Shown in pieces: positions 45,922-57,949 of a DNA stretch of 64,000 bases; position 1 is the first letter of the stretch, and each line of letters begins with the position of its first letter. The position numbers were made by a program, and so were the translations under genes. This stretch comes from Saccharina japonica. Lineage: Eukaryota > Sar > Phaeophyceae > Laminariales > Laminariaceae. The notes under the pieces are model-generated. The model did not search any database. It saw only the letters and a list, made by a program, of their open reading frames with translations, and was not told the origin of the DNA. The DNA is taken from NCBI GenBank assembly GCA_008828725.1, contig MEHQ01000067.1, forward strand, positions 62,001-126,000. Reading direction: 5' to 3'.

Positions 45922-46026
45922 TCCGTTAGTGACATCACATTCAACGATATTGCCACCTTCACCAACAACACATCCAGTAGTGATGGAGGTAAGGACATTC
46001 ACTGGCAAAGGGAGTTATCAGCGTAA
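45922..46026 (+). pseudogene. Beta-helix-like repeat relic with GG motif
   Basis: The frame reads SVSDITFNDIATFTNNTSS and SDGGKDIHWQRELSA before a stop. It aligns with 14,280-14,398 and, in its HWQR end, with NNYWQR at 57,385-57,471. Confidence 0.5.
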
Positions 46027-46691
46027 ATTATATTGTTCAACTGGATGTGGGCACAGTCGATTTGTGTATGCCAATCACTGGAGCTGTTGATGTTAGGAAA
46101 CCAACGCACACTATTAACTGGTTTCCCAGGTTCATCATGTTTCGTATTGGAGAAATACTTTGTCTCGGCGATGGCGCGAGCGTGACAGCCTAGATACGAA
46201 GTATATGCTTTTGGCGTTGGAGCTTGTTCAAGGTAGTATTTGCAGTGTGATTCCCATACTTGAGGATATAGACGGCGATATCACAAGGATATTAGGGATC
46301 CATCGGACAGACGGCGATATATATAGCTATATGATCTTCGTGCGGGTGCGATATGTTGTTATAGCTTTTTCTCCAAACGAAAATATATGCGCGAACTCCG
46401 TGATATACGCATCCCACCGTTAGAATTGGATCTTGTTATTTTGCTTTCTCTTCTGAGACTCACAAAATCTGAATTTTCAAAAGCTTATCACTTGAAGATA
46501 TGCCCAAGCCTAGGATCCGTTTCGGGAATACGTCGCAAATTAGAGTCAATATCATGCACAATTGTCGTTGGATCACAATGTATTCCGAGGCTTTGTGGTA
46601 TTCCTATTTTCCTTAGAAAAAGGAAAAACCTCACCTAAGTATGGCTCTCGCAGACCTAAAAAACATTCTGTTCGCCCTTCACGAAAGTGCT

Positions 46692-46772
46692 GATCGCGTC
46701 TTCGATTCCAATATTTCTTGGGGGAGGAGTACATATCTCACCAACTATGCGCCCTCATCGGATATAGATACA
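46692..46772 (+). pseudogene. Beta-helix-like repeat relic
   Basis: The plus frame reads DRVFDSNISWGRSTYLTNY and APSSDIDT, colinear with 15,057-15,146. Confidence 0.45.
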
Positions 46773-49700
46773 GTAGAAGCAAGTACTCGCGAATGTTCAC
46801 CCGTAGCATTTAGGTAACGTATCGGGTTAGACGTATCATATCTTCTTGCAGTCGGTTTGTGAGTGAATACTGGAGCTGTTGGTAATAATAAATAAGCACG
46901 CAGTACGTACACCGCGGCCGGCCAGGCCAAGGTTTGTGAATCAGAGGTACAAGGACTCGGCGGTGGCGAGGTGATTACAGGCTAGAAACATTCTGAGCTT
47001 TATATATGAGCCCTAGGGTCACCTCGAAGCGTCAACCTGCTGTAGTGTCGGCGACGATATAGAGGTACAAGTGATTGGTCTGAACATGTCTGACTAAATG
47101 GGCGCCTTAGCACTATATTGTCGGAATACAAAGTCGGTTAACATTTGGTTTCGCGGTGCACAAAATGTATGTGACAGTTCAATGTATAGCACTTTTCACA
47201 TATTTCAAGTCATGTTTTGTGTGATGTATAGAGCTTCTCATGTAAGGAGCCACCTCGTATTTATAGTAGTTCCACATTTACCGTTATTTACGCCCGAAGG
47301 CCGCAAATAACATAATACACGCATTAGACAGACCGCAATATTAATGATCGAACTTATAGATTCACGACTGCCATGTGGTGTACAGAGGCGGTATCCGACG
47401 AAAATACGATGGCGTAAAATGCGTGTGATAAGCATGTGGCCTTAAACGCTTGATCTAACGGGGGCGGGTAATCTCAATCGGAAGCGAATTTTCTCCAAAG
47501 TACGTAGCTCGCGAAATGAAATTCAGCTGGTAGTTATCGTGTAAATGATCACTCACTCTGGCAATATATGAGTTCAAACATGAGGGTATTTATCAATTCT
47601 TGAAGTAGGAAACTTGCCTAACTGATGGCCGTTCAACATGCAAGGCCCAACAGCGGAATACTGCTCCTTATGGTGTAAATGATTATTCACGGTGTCAATA
47701 TCCCAACTGAAAACATGTGGAGTGTATTTTTCATCTTCCAAAGTCGGACACTCGCCCAACTGATGGCGTTTAAAAAAAGATGCGTTGAAGAGCGGAATAC
47801 AAGACGTCATAAGCAGACAGAAGCTTTACTTACGGCTGTTCGTTGTCATAGACAGAATACAATGCTGTAGCTGGACTTTTCCCGCAATAGTGGGCGTGTA
47901 TTTGAGAATTGAGTGAAAGGCGTCCCATTCAAAGGGCGGGGGGCTTCTAAGGGCACAGGTAGCATGCTGCAGTTCTGCCAACGCGTCTAAAATATTAGGG
48001 TTGTCCTCCACGTCATCGTATAGATGGTGGACAGGCGGTGTGTAACATATGGACATACCCTCCTTAACACAACCAACTTTACATACGAGTCGGTTATTTG
48101 TCACGCAGACGTATCCAGTTTGCTATTATCCAAACAATGTCGTGAGTAGAGTTGGAATACGTGTCGTCAAATGGATATAGCACGCTACGCATTAGCATAA
48201 GCCAAATATTAATCGAGCGAGATGCACGCAATTTTCCTGTGCGAAGGCCCCCATGGGTCCGAAGGCACGAACTGTACTCTGTTATATGTTGAACTTTTAA
48301 TGGGCATGTATTACTCGCTACACACCTCCTCAAGTGGGAAGTTTCCCTACAACATTGATTGCGGTAAACAACTTCGAGGTGTGCTCGTACTCGCCACATG
48401 ATAGACGTAGTGTATCAGACTAAAATAAATTTGGTTTTACACAGTTGGTTTTGCTTGCGCGGTGGCGCATGACACCAAACGGACATGACTTTCACAAACG
48501 CCTATTAAGCACCACAACGCGCATAGGATAGATTCAAAGATGACGCCATTCAAATCGTGTAAAATGGAGTTAACTTGTAAGGGGAAAACAACAGCCCAAC
48601 TGACAGAAGTCACAGCAGGAAAAAGTCGCCTCTAAACCACTCTTTGTTCAGTGTCCCATGGTCACACGCTTGAGTGGGTACCCAATTAAATAATCTTGAA
48701 TGGATTTCGTGGCATGTATTGCCACCAGTTCATGTGGGATTATTTCCGAACAAAACTAAGCCTATGCCCGTGTTTGAGCGAAAGTAAGAACAACAGGAGT
48801 AGTCTATGTTCGGTTCCTGTAATGAGGCTACCTTACTGTAGGTACCGGAGCAAAGGACAGCTTATAGCCTCAGCAAGGCCCACGAAATAACGTGCACATT
48901 CAAAACCCGTACAGTTTGTAAATCAGGGCTAGAGAAAAAGACCTGGATCAACGACTTGGATAGCGGGAGAGTTTTAACATCTTCCTACAGTCAACGACTA
49001 AGGTCCACTCGCGGTAGAGATGCGTGCTACGATGGAGGTAGCACGTTTTGGCTGAAATGTTTCCAGAATTTCGGGGCTGCAACATTATTCGATAAACAGT
49101 TAGTCTATGGGATTGATTATGCATCGGGTATGTGATAGTACTTTGGTTCTCCAAAGTCTGTTTTTGGGCGAAGTATAGAGCTTATCAAGTGACCACACTC
49201 AGAAAATGGCCTGTATGCAGGTGTGCACCTCTACCGTAGCATGCGTCGAGAGTGGCTGCGCTATTGATTCAAATATGTGTACCACCTTTCTGTACTGTGC
49301 TGCGATTTTATACGCGGCATGCACAGCCATCAATGCGATCGGTAGTGTCGTAGCAGGTGTGGGTTAAATGGGGTTCCCCCTCAACGGTATGTCCGGTGTC
49401 GAGCGTAGTATCCGTCTCTACGGTAGAAACATACATATATCATTAGCCTTCACATCTACAAGGGTTGGGGGTTACACCGGTAGCCCCGTGGGGGTGACGC
49501 CACCACACGAAGAAACGGGCATAGAAACATTGTGTGGTCCACGACGCACCCGTCGTAACATGATTGGTCCCAGAGCATGATGTGGGTGTGTATATGACAC
49601 TTGGACGAATACATACATAATACATACAAGTTAATACTGTACATTTCGTCGATACACACGCCATCCAAATGTCGTAAGTTTCACCTTTTGAGGATCTCGT

Positions 49701-49875
49701 CCCCAAAGCTTTAACCCGAGGTTTTTATTGATCAATCAGAGCCCAAACTTAATCCAGATTCACATGGAACTCCGACGTATCATTTGCCCTGCAAAGTGGC
49801 GAGCCCGAGTCGTACAAAATGATTTCTTGGGCTCAAACGCGAAATGTTTAGCGTTCCACTGTTATCATTGCCCTG

Positions 49876-49953
49876 TTCGTCGTCGTTATCGATAGCAACA
49901 TCATTTTCGGCGGACCCACGACGTTGTGCAACGAAACGTCCTATTTCCGTGGA
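49876..49953 (+). pseudogene. Beta-helix-like repeat relic
   Basis: The plus frame reads FVVVIDSNIIFGGPTTLC followed by NETSYFRG; it is colinear with 18,076-18,138 but without the stop present there. Confidence 0.45.
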
Positions 49954-50085
49954 ATACCATATAACTACTTGCAAGGTAAAATCCTAGTTTATTGAATGCT
50001 GCTCAGCAGCTTCAAGTGACTTGGCAACCCCCTTCAGGCCACGCTTGCCTGGAGGAGCGGGTCGTCTATCTATCCGGGCCTTGCT

Positions 50086-51014
50086 GTACCGGGTTCTATA
50101 AAAATATTACGGTATTTCGTGGGTGAAATAGCAACTTGTATTATAGTGGTTTGTGCTTGTTTGGGATCTGGTTCACTATCGTTCTGTGAATGTCGCAGGG
50201 CATTTCCACCGAGGCGTACACGGCTTCCATGGAACTTCCAACAAGCTCTAACGGCTTCAGTAGAAGTGGTGATAGCTTCCATGGTTTTGATGGAAACGTT
50301 TAGCTTCGATCGCTGCAGACACATATGTCATAGTTTCCGTTTCAAGAGTGCCTTCCGCCACTCGATAGGGCTAGTGTGGTTTCGGGCTGCTGGCTACATG
50401 GTTTCGAGTATCCCATTAACAATTGGTCGACGTTTAGTAATCGGGATGGCCCCACTTTGGGTGGGCCTGTGTAACACGTGAGCTCAGGGGGCGAATTCCT
50501 GGAGACTTACATGGAAACGATGGAAGCTTCAGTGAAAATTGGTAGGAACGTCTACCGAATAACCAATAGTGCAGAAGACGTTGTATCCGTCCATGTACGA
50601 TATTGGAGAATTTTTGGCAAGACTTGCCATTACATACTGTCAACATTGGAAAGCTGTTGCGATTTTCTTGTGTCTAGAGATTCGTCGCCGTAGCTACAGC
50701 TCACGCGTAGGTATGTTGGAGCAAATTCGCGTCCTCCGTAAATTTGGCAAACTAGATGCAGGGTATTCTGTCTATGTAGGCGCTTCTGCGTCTAAACTGA
50801 TATACCTTGAAATGGTCGGGTTTTCCATTTCCTGCCGAGACGTGTATCACTGACTTACGCTACCATTTTTTGACGAGCTACATGATATCCTTGAATGTGA
50901 TCATTGCTTCCACGCCTAACCGATTGTTCGGTGTATCAGTCATAACGTACAAGGTATCTCAAAGCCGTTTAATGGCTACGGAAGATTGATTCACACGCGA
51001 TGCGCTTTGGAAGT
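50086..51014 (+). other. Stretch with open frames but no recognised gene
   Basis: A 120-codon plus frame (50,119-50,481) is followed, overlapping by a few bases, by a 71-codon frame (50,478-50,693) and others to 50,989. They lack recognised domains and partners in the window. A minus open frame overlaps part of the first, so coding is doubtful. Confidence 0.3.
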
Positions 51015-51606
51015 GTCAGGTCCTACCACAACCGTTGCTTACGTCTGATAACGTACATGTGGGTATTTTTGGCGCATTGCGAGGATAAATGTCCGGCAAG
51101 CACATTTGTCTCAATCTGCTTGATAGCCGATGTACAAAGATGTTGATTCGAACGGAAACACTGTGCCATCGGATTTCACCGTGCCCGCTGTTTGTCCATT
51201 TCATGAACGGCCACGATATTGTCGCCTAGAGCTATAACTCAAGGATGTCAGGATATGGAAGGTTTAGGGACCTGGTTATCAAAACACGCTTGAATCGTCC
51301 ACGTACGGTCGTCAGGTCCTACCACAACCGTTGTATACGTCTGATAACGTACATGTGGGTATTTCTCGCGCATTGGATAAATGTTTAGCAAGCGCATTTG
51401 TCGCAATCTACTTTATGGCCGACAAACAAAGATATTGTTTCGAACGGAAACTCTGTGCCATCGGATTTCACCGTGCACGCTGTTTGTCCATTTCATGAAT
51501 GGCCAAGATATTGCCGCTTAGAGCTATAACTCGAGGATGTCCGGATATGGAAGGTTTAGGGACCTGATTATCAAAACACACTTGAATCGTTTACGTACGG
51601 TCGTAA
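51015..51606. repeat. Tandem duplication, period 296 bp
   Basis: GTCAGGTCCTACCACAACCG starts at 51,015 and again at 51,311. The two units are highly similar throughout, sharing AACGTACATGTGGGTATTT, CGAACGGAAAC.CTGTGCCAT and GAGCTATAACTC.AGGATGT. A plus frame reads NGN(T/S)VPSDFTV in both. A more diverged third relative lies near 9,710-9,790. Confidence 0.85.
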
Positions 51607-53528
51607 TGATATCCATATACAGTTGTGTATCAGCCTCAACAGCGAGCTGGACTTCACGGTTATTGGAGGTTTTCTCTGCCGAAGTAGATTGTCAAATTGA
51701 CTTACTGTAAATATCGCATAAACGGGTTAGTTTTGTAGTCAAATGCCGTCCAATTGGATACAAATATGTGTATCGTTGAATAGTGCAGCGCACAACCTCA
51801 AAATGATCTAGTACATGCCATAGGTCGTCGTGCTATTTTAACAAGCAAAAGACGAAGGCTACGGCGAAAAGGGTCTTGTTAAGGATATTTGGTTTCAGAA
51901 ACTCAAAATCACTCAGGCGCCTGACTTGTTGCTTTCTAGGAGTGTGCCTGTTTCGGGTTGAGCACCTGAATAGACGTGTGGGTTGCAGATCCCGATTAAA
52001 TATTGTAACACGTCCCATTTAGGGTGAGGTTGGCAGTCACTGTTGCAGTTGGGATACACCCCCTCCCGTAGCCTTGGTGAGACCACATTCCCGAGGTTGT
52101 CCGCTCTGCCGAAAGGTCCACGCAACTGAAGATGTAAAGTTAGAGTCGCGGTGTGCATGTCTGGTCAAAAAATTAGTTAGACGAGGAAACGTTTAACACC
52201 TTCTGCTTGCACAACCCTGGGACGCTCGCGCCGGAAGATAGCAAATAAAACAGTAGGCCTTACTCGAAATAGTTGGTGCTTCGCAGCGATCAGGGTGTGT
52301 AACATGGCGGTACAAACAATTGGTCTACCCCGTCTACCACAGGTTCGATGTCGGGTGTATACCCGTTTACACAGCGCAACTCGTTGCTTATCGTTTGTCT
52401 TCACTCTTATGGTAAGCTGTTTGTCTACGTCAGCGGCACTGGAGTTTGGACGACACCACACCACCTATTCAACATGGGACAATGGGGTAGGGCCACGCTC
52501 CACCCCTTGCTGTTGTAGATATCCTGACACGTGCAACGGTTAGTAGGTGAAATATTACTAAATACGCTCAGTAGTAGATTGGACGCAGGAGTACACGTTC
52601 AAAATCTGTATTTGTTGTCAACTCCGAGGCTAACGCTATCTAACGCGTGGATGACTATAGTAGTCTCTTGGATATTCGTTCAGGCAAAATAAAGTCATTT
52701 TTGGTAAATTTCGTAAGATAAATGCAGTGCCTTACGACATGCACATTGTTGTTGTTGTTGTTGTTGTGGTTGTTGTTGTCTTCACATTGGAAGCCGTGCC
52801 GGTCTCTCTATTCAGTACTTGCATCTGTCCGTACTAATCCAACACTTGACGCGGTCAATTCCCGTGGTCACAGACTAACTTACCCAAACAAGGTACACTG
52901 AAATAAAAGTGGAACCCGAAGGGTTCGCAAAGCGATCAAATTCAGTTTAAAAACAGATAGTCTGGAGCCCTCCGCTCCCCTCTACACGCATGTCAAGGTA
53001 AAACTATAACTGGAAATTTCAACATCACCAATCGGGGGTATGCGCCCCCTGATTCTATCTTGGTGCCCTTGAATGCCGGGGTGTTCCGTGCCGGGTTCAC
53101 GCCGGCCAGGCAAACAAATCGAGTCCTCCACATCGATTGTAAACGCAGACATGATACGGCGGAAGGGAACTATGGTCCCGTGCTACTGATGTACCCCGAC
53201 CTGCGAGCAGTGTAACTGCAAAAGGTCAAAAACAGCGAAGCGGAAAAGACAAAGACAAAGACAAAGAGACAAGCCGAAAGTACATAAAAACACTGCAACA
53301 AACAAGACCACAGAGATATCACAAACACGTCATCCCGAGGGGGTGGTGCAATGGTGCAGGGATGGGGGGAGGGGGAAAAAACAAAAAAACAGTCCAGAAG
53401 AGTCAATCCGGTGCATATCGCGCAACTCGATCCGCCATTTCTACCTTGTTTTCTCGCCTCGCCGATTTGTCCTTTTTCCGCACCCCTCTCGTCCCGTTAG
53501 TTGTTGTCGTCTCTATTTCAATGCTAGG
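51607..53528. other. Stretch without genes; GTT and GACAAA microsatellites
   Basis: I see a (GTT)n tract at 52,747-52,781 and a (GACAAA)n tract at about 53,247-53,270. The latter may lie in the 3' untranslated part of the LINE. No supported gene; open frames at 51,833-52,543 are unremarkable. Confidence 0.5.
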
Positions 53529-56500
53529 CTAGTTGTCTCGCTTGGTCGCTCGTTTTCGGCTAGCCTCCTTTTCGAACTTGTGCCGGGAGGTCATAAACCT
53601 CTTAGCTGCCTGCAGCACTCCCTTGTATCACTGCCTTCCTCCCTTCACCTTCGCTGCTTCCGTCCAAATTGAATTCGGGACTCCGAAGACAAATCTCTCG
53701 TCGTCCGTAGAGCCGTGCGTTGCCCCGAATGCCTACAAGTCGTCCTTCAGGCACGTCTGTCAGTTCCGCTCCGGGCACCCCGCGCCCGGGTCGTTCCCCC
53801 CACAAGCTCCCCGAATATCAATCGTTTCGGGAGTCGCCCCTTTAGCTGCCTCGCCACGGCCCCCGCGAACGGCAGGCGCTGCTGCCGGACAGTGGCTTCC
53901 ACTCTCTGGCCCCTGACCCTCCTCAGGGCCTGGGTTTAGGACAGCTGCCGGTAGATGCCCTGCTTCCGCTGGTACCCAATAACTCGCAGCAGCAGCCGGT
54001 GGTGTATCGTCCGCAGCAGCCGGTAGTGGTCGCGACGTGGGGCCCATGCCATGCAACCGTACAGCAGTGCCTCCATTGCCCCCGCCTGAAGCAGGCAGGT
54101 CTTGAGTCGAAACGGTGCTCCCTGCCTATCGAAGAGCTCCGGGCCATACCTCCTGACGCACGCCGACGCTGCTCTGCTTCTGAAGTTGATTTCCCGGGTG
54201 AGGTCGCCATGTTCGTTGACGAGGCCGCCCAGGTACCGGGACTCGAGGGTTTGGGTGTATCTCTGCCCCGCTGCCTCGATTATCAGCGGCGGCGGGGGCG
54301 GTGTTGGCTGCTTATCCTTTACGCGCATCAGGAGAGTCTGCGTCTTTCTCTCCGACACTGTCAGCCCGAACTCCCCCAACACCTCCATGACAATGGTCAC
54401 CACCCTTACCAGTCCATCGGCGGACCTCCATACAACGCCGGCGTCATCGGCATACAGCATCTCCCTCAACGCCCTCCGTACGCGATCGAGTGGTGTCTCC
54501 GTCCCCGCTCCCGTCTCCTGCTTCAGGAGCACTAGGTTCTGCATGATAGCATCGCCCTCGCTGAGTCGTACGATAACGATCTCTAGGGCCGCGGGGAAGA
54601 AAACGTTGAACAGCAGTGGGGATAGCACACACCCTTGTCACAAGCCCTGCGTGACCAGGAACCAGTCCGACATTTCTGCATCGTCCATGAGTACCCGGGC
54701 CCGCATTCCGTCGTGGAATTGGCGGATGACGGCGATCATCTCCGCAGGGATCTCGGCCCTGGCCAGCACCTTCCACAGCAGCTCTCGGTCCACCGAGTCA
54801 TAGGCGTTCTGTAGGTCAACGAAGCACATGTAGAGTGATATTATCCTTCTACGCCCTAGTTCCTGGAGTCGGCGCATGACGAACAGCATGCATCCTGTGG
54901 ATCGACCCGGTCGGAAGACGCACTGCTCCTCCGAGAGGATGTTGTTGGCTTCGCAGAAGGCGCTTAGGCGGTTGGTGATGAGTTTGGCGAGAACCTTGCC
55001 TACGTGCGATAGCAGCAAGATCCCCCTGAAGTTGTTGCAGTTGGACCGGTCGCCCTTCTTGTACAGCACTTTGATGGTTGCATCCTTCCACTCTTGCGGG
55101 ATCTCTCCTCCGTTTCACCCGTCGACGAAGATGGCATGAAGGCGCTCCAGGACGATGGGTACGTCGTCATCGGCCTTGAGCAACTCGGCAGGGAGGGAGT
55201 CATGTCCGGGTGCCTTCCAGTTCTGCAGGCCTTTCGTTGCCCGTTCCACCTCCTCGAGGTCTGGCGCCACTCCCAACCGTCGGGTGGCTCGCGTCGTTGG
55301 TCGTTGCGTCACTTGTTCGGCGATGTCTGGGTTCAGGATGGGGGACTTGGCGTTGAGGCGGGTACCGAAGTATCCCGCCCACCGCTGGAGGATGTCTTCC
55401 TTCCTCCGGAGAAAGACGCCATTCTCGTCCGTGACGAACTGCTGCCCCCCCCCCTGTCTCCCGCTGAGGCCCACTGATCTCGTAAGGTGTTTGTACAGCC
55501 CTCTCATGCCGCGGTCCTTGTAGACCGCTTCGAGCTCCGCCACGTGCCTGTCTAGGTAGGCATAGATGCCCGTTTAACTGCTGAAGTCACTCCCTTACAT
55601 GCTGCTTGGAGGGTCCTCCATGTCGCTGTGGTCCAATTGCCCCTCATCGCGCGGCGCGCTTCTCGTCGCTTGGCAAGGGCCTCTTCCAAAGCTGCTCTCG
55701 TCACGTGGGTCTCACACCACTCCTGCATGCGTCGTCGCCGCCGTTCTTCGGGTAGTACCGTCTGCGCCGCGTCGAGAAGGGCATTGGTAAATATCTTCGC
55801 CAGCCCCGCTGTGGTAGTCGCTGGCTAACCCGGCTGTTGGTCGAGGTTGTGGATGAACCTCTCGCTCATCGCCCGTCGTGCTGTTTCGACCTGCAATTCC
55901 TGTCGGCTGAACTACTGCTGTTTCGGTTTTGTCCGCACTGCTCGGTTGTGGGCAAGTCTGCCGCCGAGGACGACGGTGGCTACCACAATGTTGTAGTCTG
56001 AGTTCGCCTTTACTGGGTGTACCGGCAAGGGAAGGACGACTACGTTGGACACTCGGCCGCGGTGTGCCTGCCGCGTGAGGGTGTAATCGATGCGCCGGCA
56101 TTCGTCCCCCGACATACCGTTGTATGTGTTCTATATCACACCCTTACGTGTGGGGAAGGTGTGTGTGATTGCTAGTCTGTTGTCCGTTGCAAAGGTCAGC
56201 AGCAGCCTGCCATTGTCGAACAGCTTATCGCGCCCGTGCTCGCCCATGACACGTTCGTCCTCTCCATCCAGCCTCTCTCCCGTCCGCGCAGTGGCGTCCA
56301 TGAGTACATACACACACTCCTTGGCAGGGATCCCCCGCACCAGACGGTCAAGTTTTGCCCAGAACCTATGCTTGCTGTCGGCTGTGGCGACCCTTGTTGG
56401 GGCGTACGCAGCTACGAAGTTGACCGCTCCGCAGTGGCACACTATCTCAAACCCCACGGCCTAATGGCGTTCATCTATATATTCGATGGTGTATGCAGAG

Positions 56501-56900
56501 TTACTCTTCAACGGCTATTGCCACACCGTGTGTTGCACCTGTCTCCGTGCGACAGCAGAACACCCGCAACCCCGCTGCTTCGAATTCCGTTCGGCCAGCT
56601 CTCCTTGTCTCCTGTAGCCCTAACACCGAAACGTTTTGTCTCGCTGCCTCGCACAGGATGCTGCAGGCTCTCCCATAGCCGTTAGCCCCTTTTACAGCCA
56701 GAGTCCGCACATTCCAGGTTGCTACCCTAACAAGTGTACTCTGCTGCCTCTCCCGGGCGATGCGTGGTGCCTTCCTAGCCAGCCTGCGCTTCGCCTGTCC
56801 CCTCCTTTTCTTCCTTCGTTCCCTTTTTATCTGTTTTGCTTTATTGCTTATCGCACTCTCGGGGTATAGTAAAAGTTGTAAAGGTGCTCGCCTGTTGCAT
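53529..56900 (-). pseudogene. LINE endonuclease-reverse transcriptase ORF2, broken
   Basis: The frame opens around 56,880 (basic KREKKRR-like stretch) and reaches the endonuclease start VRVATWNVRTLAVKG, then LGLQETRR, YAPT, DATARTGERLD and RRIDYTLTR. The late SDH motif reads NSDYNIV, so the catalytic His is changed to Tyr. The RT part has LYKKGDRSNCNNFRGILLLS, FRPGRSTGCM, CFVDLQNAYDSVDRELLW, QGCVLSPLLFNVFF and the catalytic YADDAG (about 54,450). The C-terminus includes RQQRLPFAGAVARQ, then YKGVLQAAKRFMTSRHKFEK. Stops include a TAG before NTYNGM, TGA after FVDG and TGA after TQGL; frame changes lie near 56,480, 55,900-55,550 and 53,700. It is not functional. It would nick target DNA and reverse-transcribe its own RNA. 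Confidence 0.85.
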
Positions 56901-57069
56901 CAGAGATACGCCTCATCCCGGAGCGGCTCGACCCTCCAGCTCTGGGTCCTCCCCCTTCCTCTCTCTGGTGCATACCCACACGGTGTGCGGTCACTCCGCC
57001 ACCCTCTCCATGCTCTCTGCGGCTGCATGGCCGCGGTGTCCAAGCCGGGGCGTTAGGGTGTAATCCCAT
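53529..57069 (-). mobile_element. Non-LTR (LINE) retrotransposon, decayed
   Basis: On the minus strand an APE-type endonuclease is followed by a reverse transcriptase and a conserved C-terminal region, the standard order of APE-bearing LINEs. The coding part ends with a clean TAG at 53,529-53,531 after KFEKEASRKRATKRDN. A Gly/Arg-rich 5' stretch at 57,069-56,848 may belong to the 5' UTR or a first open frame. The element is probably near full length but carries several stops and frame changes. No poly-A tail or target duplication was identified; the 3' side runs into GACAAA repeats. Confidence 0.85.
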
Positions 57070-57384
57070 GTGCAGTCACCCGAGCTGGCTGCGTCGCGAT
57101 CTACCCTGATCTCACGATATCGGTGACTCCCGTCTGAGACTCAGGACCCCCCTCTGAACGGTGCTAGGGACCGTGTATCCGTCTGACTTGGGTGATATTT
57201 CGAGGTTGAAGTCCACTTGCGGACCTCGGCCTACGTCAGCAGGAAGGCAGGCCAGGGGAGGTACCCCTAAGTGGATGCCAATATTTTCTAACTTTGATCC
57301 AATAACTCTACCCTTCCTCAACACGGCTGTCGTCGCGCTATTTCTATTTCCGCCCTGCACACGGGTGCGGTTCGGATCTTAGCC

Positions 57385-57471
57385 AATAGTAACATCAATT
57401 TGGGCAGGGATAAATGTTTCCCCAATCATACGTTTTCCACAGATGTGGGTATGAACAACTACTGGCAACGT
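57385..57471 (+). pseudogene. Beta-helix-like repeat relic
   Basis: The plus frame reads NSNINLGRDKCFPNHTFS then TDVGMNNYWQR. Sequence after it (57,500-57,930) is a third, diverged copy of 15,260-15,700/46,900-47,230, including AAGGACTCGGCGG.(A/G)GCGA. Confidence 0.45.
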
Positions 57472-57499
57472 ATATTTTATAATCTATGTCATGCTAACA

Positions 57500-57940
57500 G
57501 CCTGTTCGTAAGCTCGGAATGCCGGAAATTTTATTGTCAGGAACCAACGGTTAGAGGGTAACCTCCAGACATTGTCAAGGAGACGCACAAGGACTCGGCG
57601 GAAGCGAAATCGTTACAGGCCACACAAGCACGTAGGGATTTTTACCTCGTCGAGTTAGGAGTACCAGTATCACCTCCGAGACTCTTCTTGCTGTACGTCG
57701 GGCAAACCTAGAGGGGTAGCACGGTTTGGGGATAGAAACAGTTGTACCTGACAGGGCACTTCAACCTAATATCGTCAGAACACCAGATATCTTACATTAT
57801 TTTCGGTGATTCACTTGAGTTATGGGATTGCTTACCAAGTTGAATGCATTGCTTATTTATTTGTCAAGGTTCTTGTGGGGTAATAAGTACCTCGAGTGAA
57901 GACTATACATGGCCACTGGATAGCATATTACAAAACTAAA
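57500..57940 (+). repeat. Third diverged copy of the 15.3/46.95 kb repeat segment
   Basis: Recognisable by ACAAGGACTCGGCGG near 57,585, CACCTCCGAGACTC near 57,670, ATATCGTCAGAAC near 57,770 and GGGATTGCTTACCAAGTTG near 57,825, in the same order as the other copies. It shows that the array continues right of the LINE. Confidence 0.5.
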
Positions 57941-57949
57941 AACCGGATA

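Larger units (their letters stand above)
42180..50085 (+). repeat. Right copy of the ~8 kb direct duplication
   Basis: Colinear with 10,050-18,240. Similarity starts abruptly near 42,190 (CACACGCAGCTACAAAA) and ends near 50,085. It lacks about 0.5 kb present at 12.2-12.8 kb. It keeps several of the matched plus-strand frames, some longer than in the left copy, and single versions of the left tandem at 16.2 kb. Confidence 0.75.

Noticed and set aside
50119-50693. Two overlapping plus frames (120 and 71 codons) as a real gene
   Set aside because: No partner copy, no recognised domain and an overlapping minus open frame; left as an unassigned stretch.
53999-54803. Plus-strand open frames of 178 and 233 codons
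   Set aside because: Antisense to the LINE reverse transcriptase, whose YADD and QGCVLSPLLFN motifs fix the minus strand as coding.
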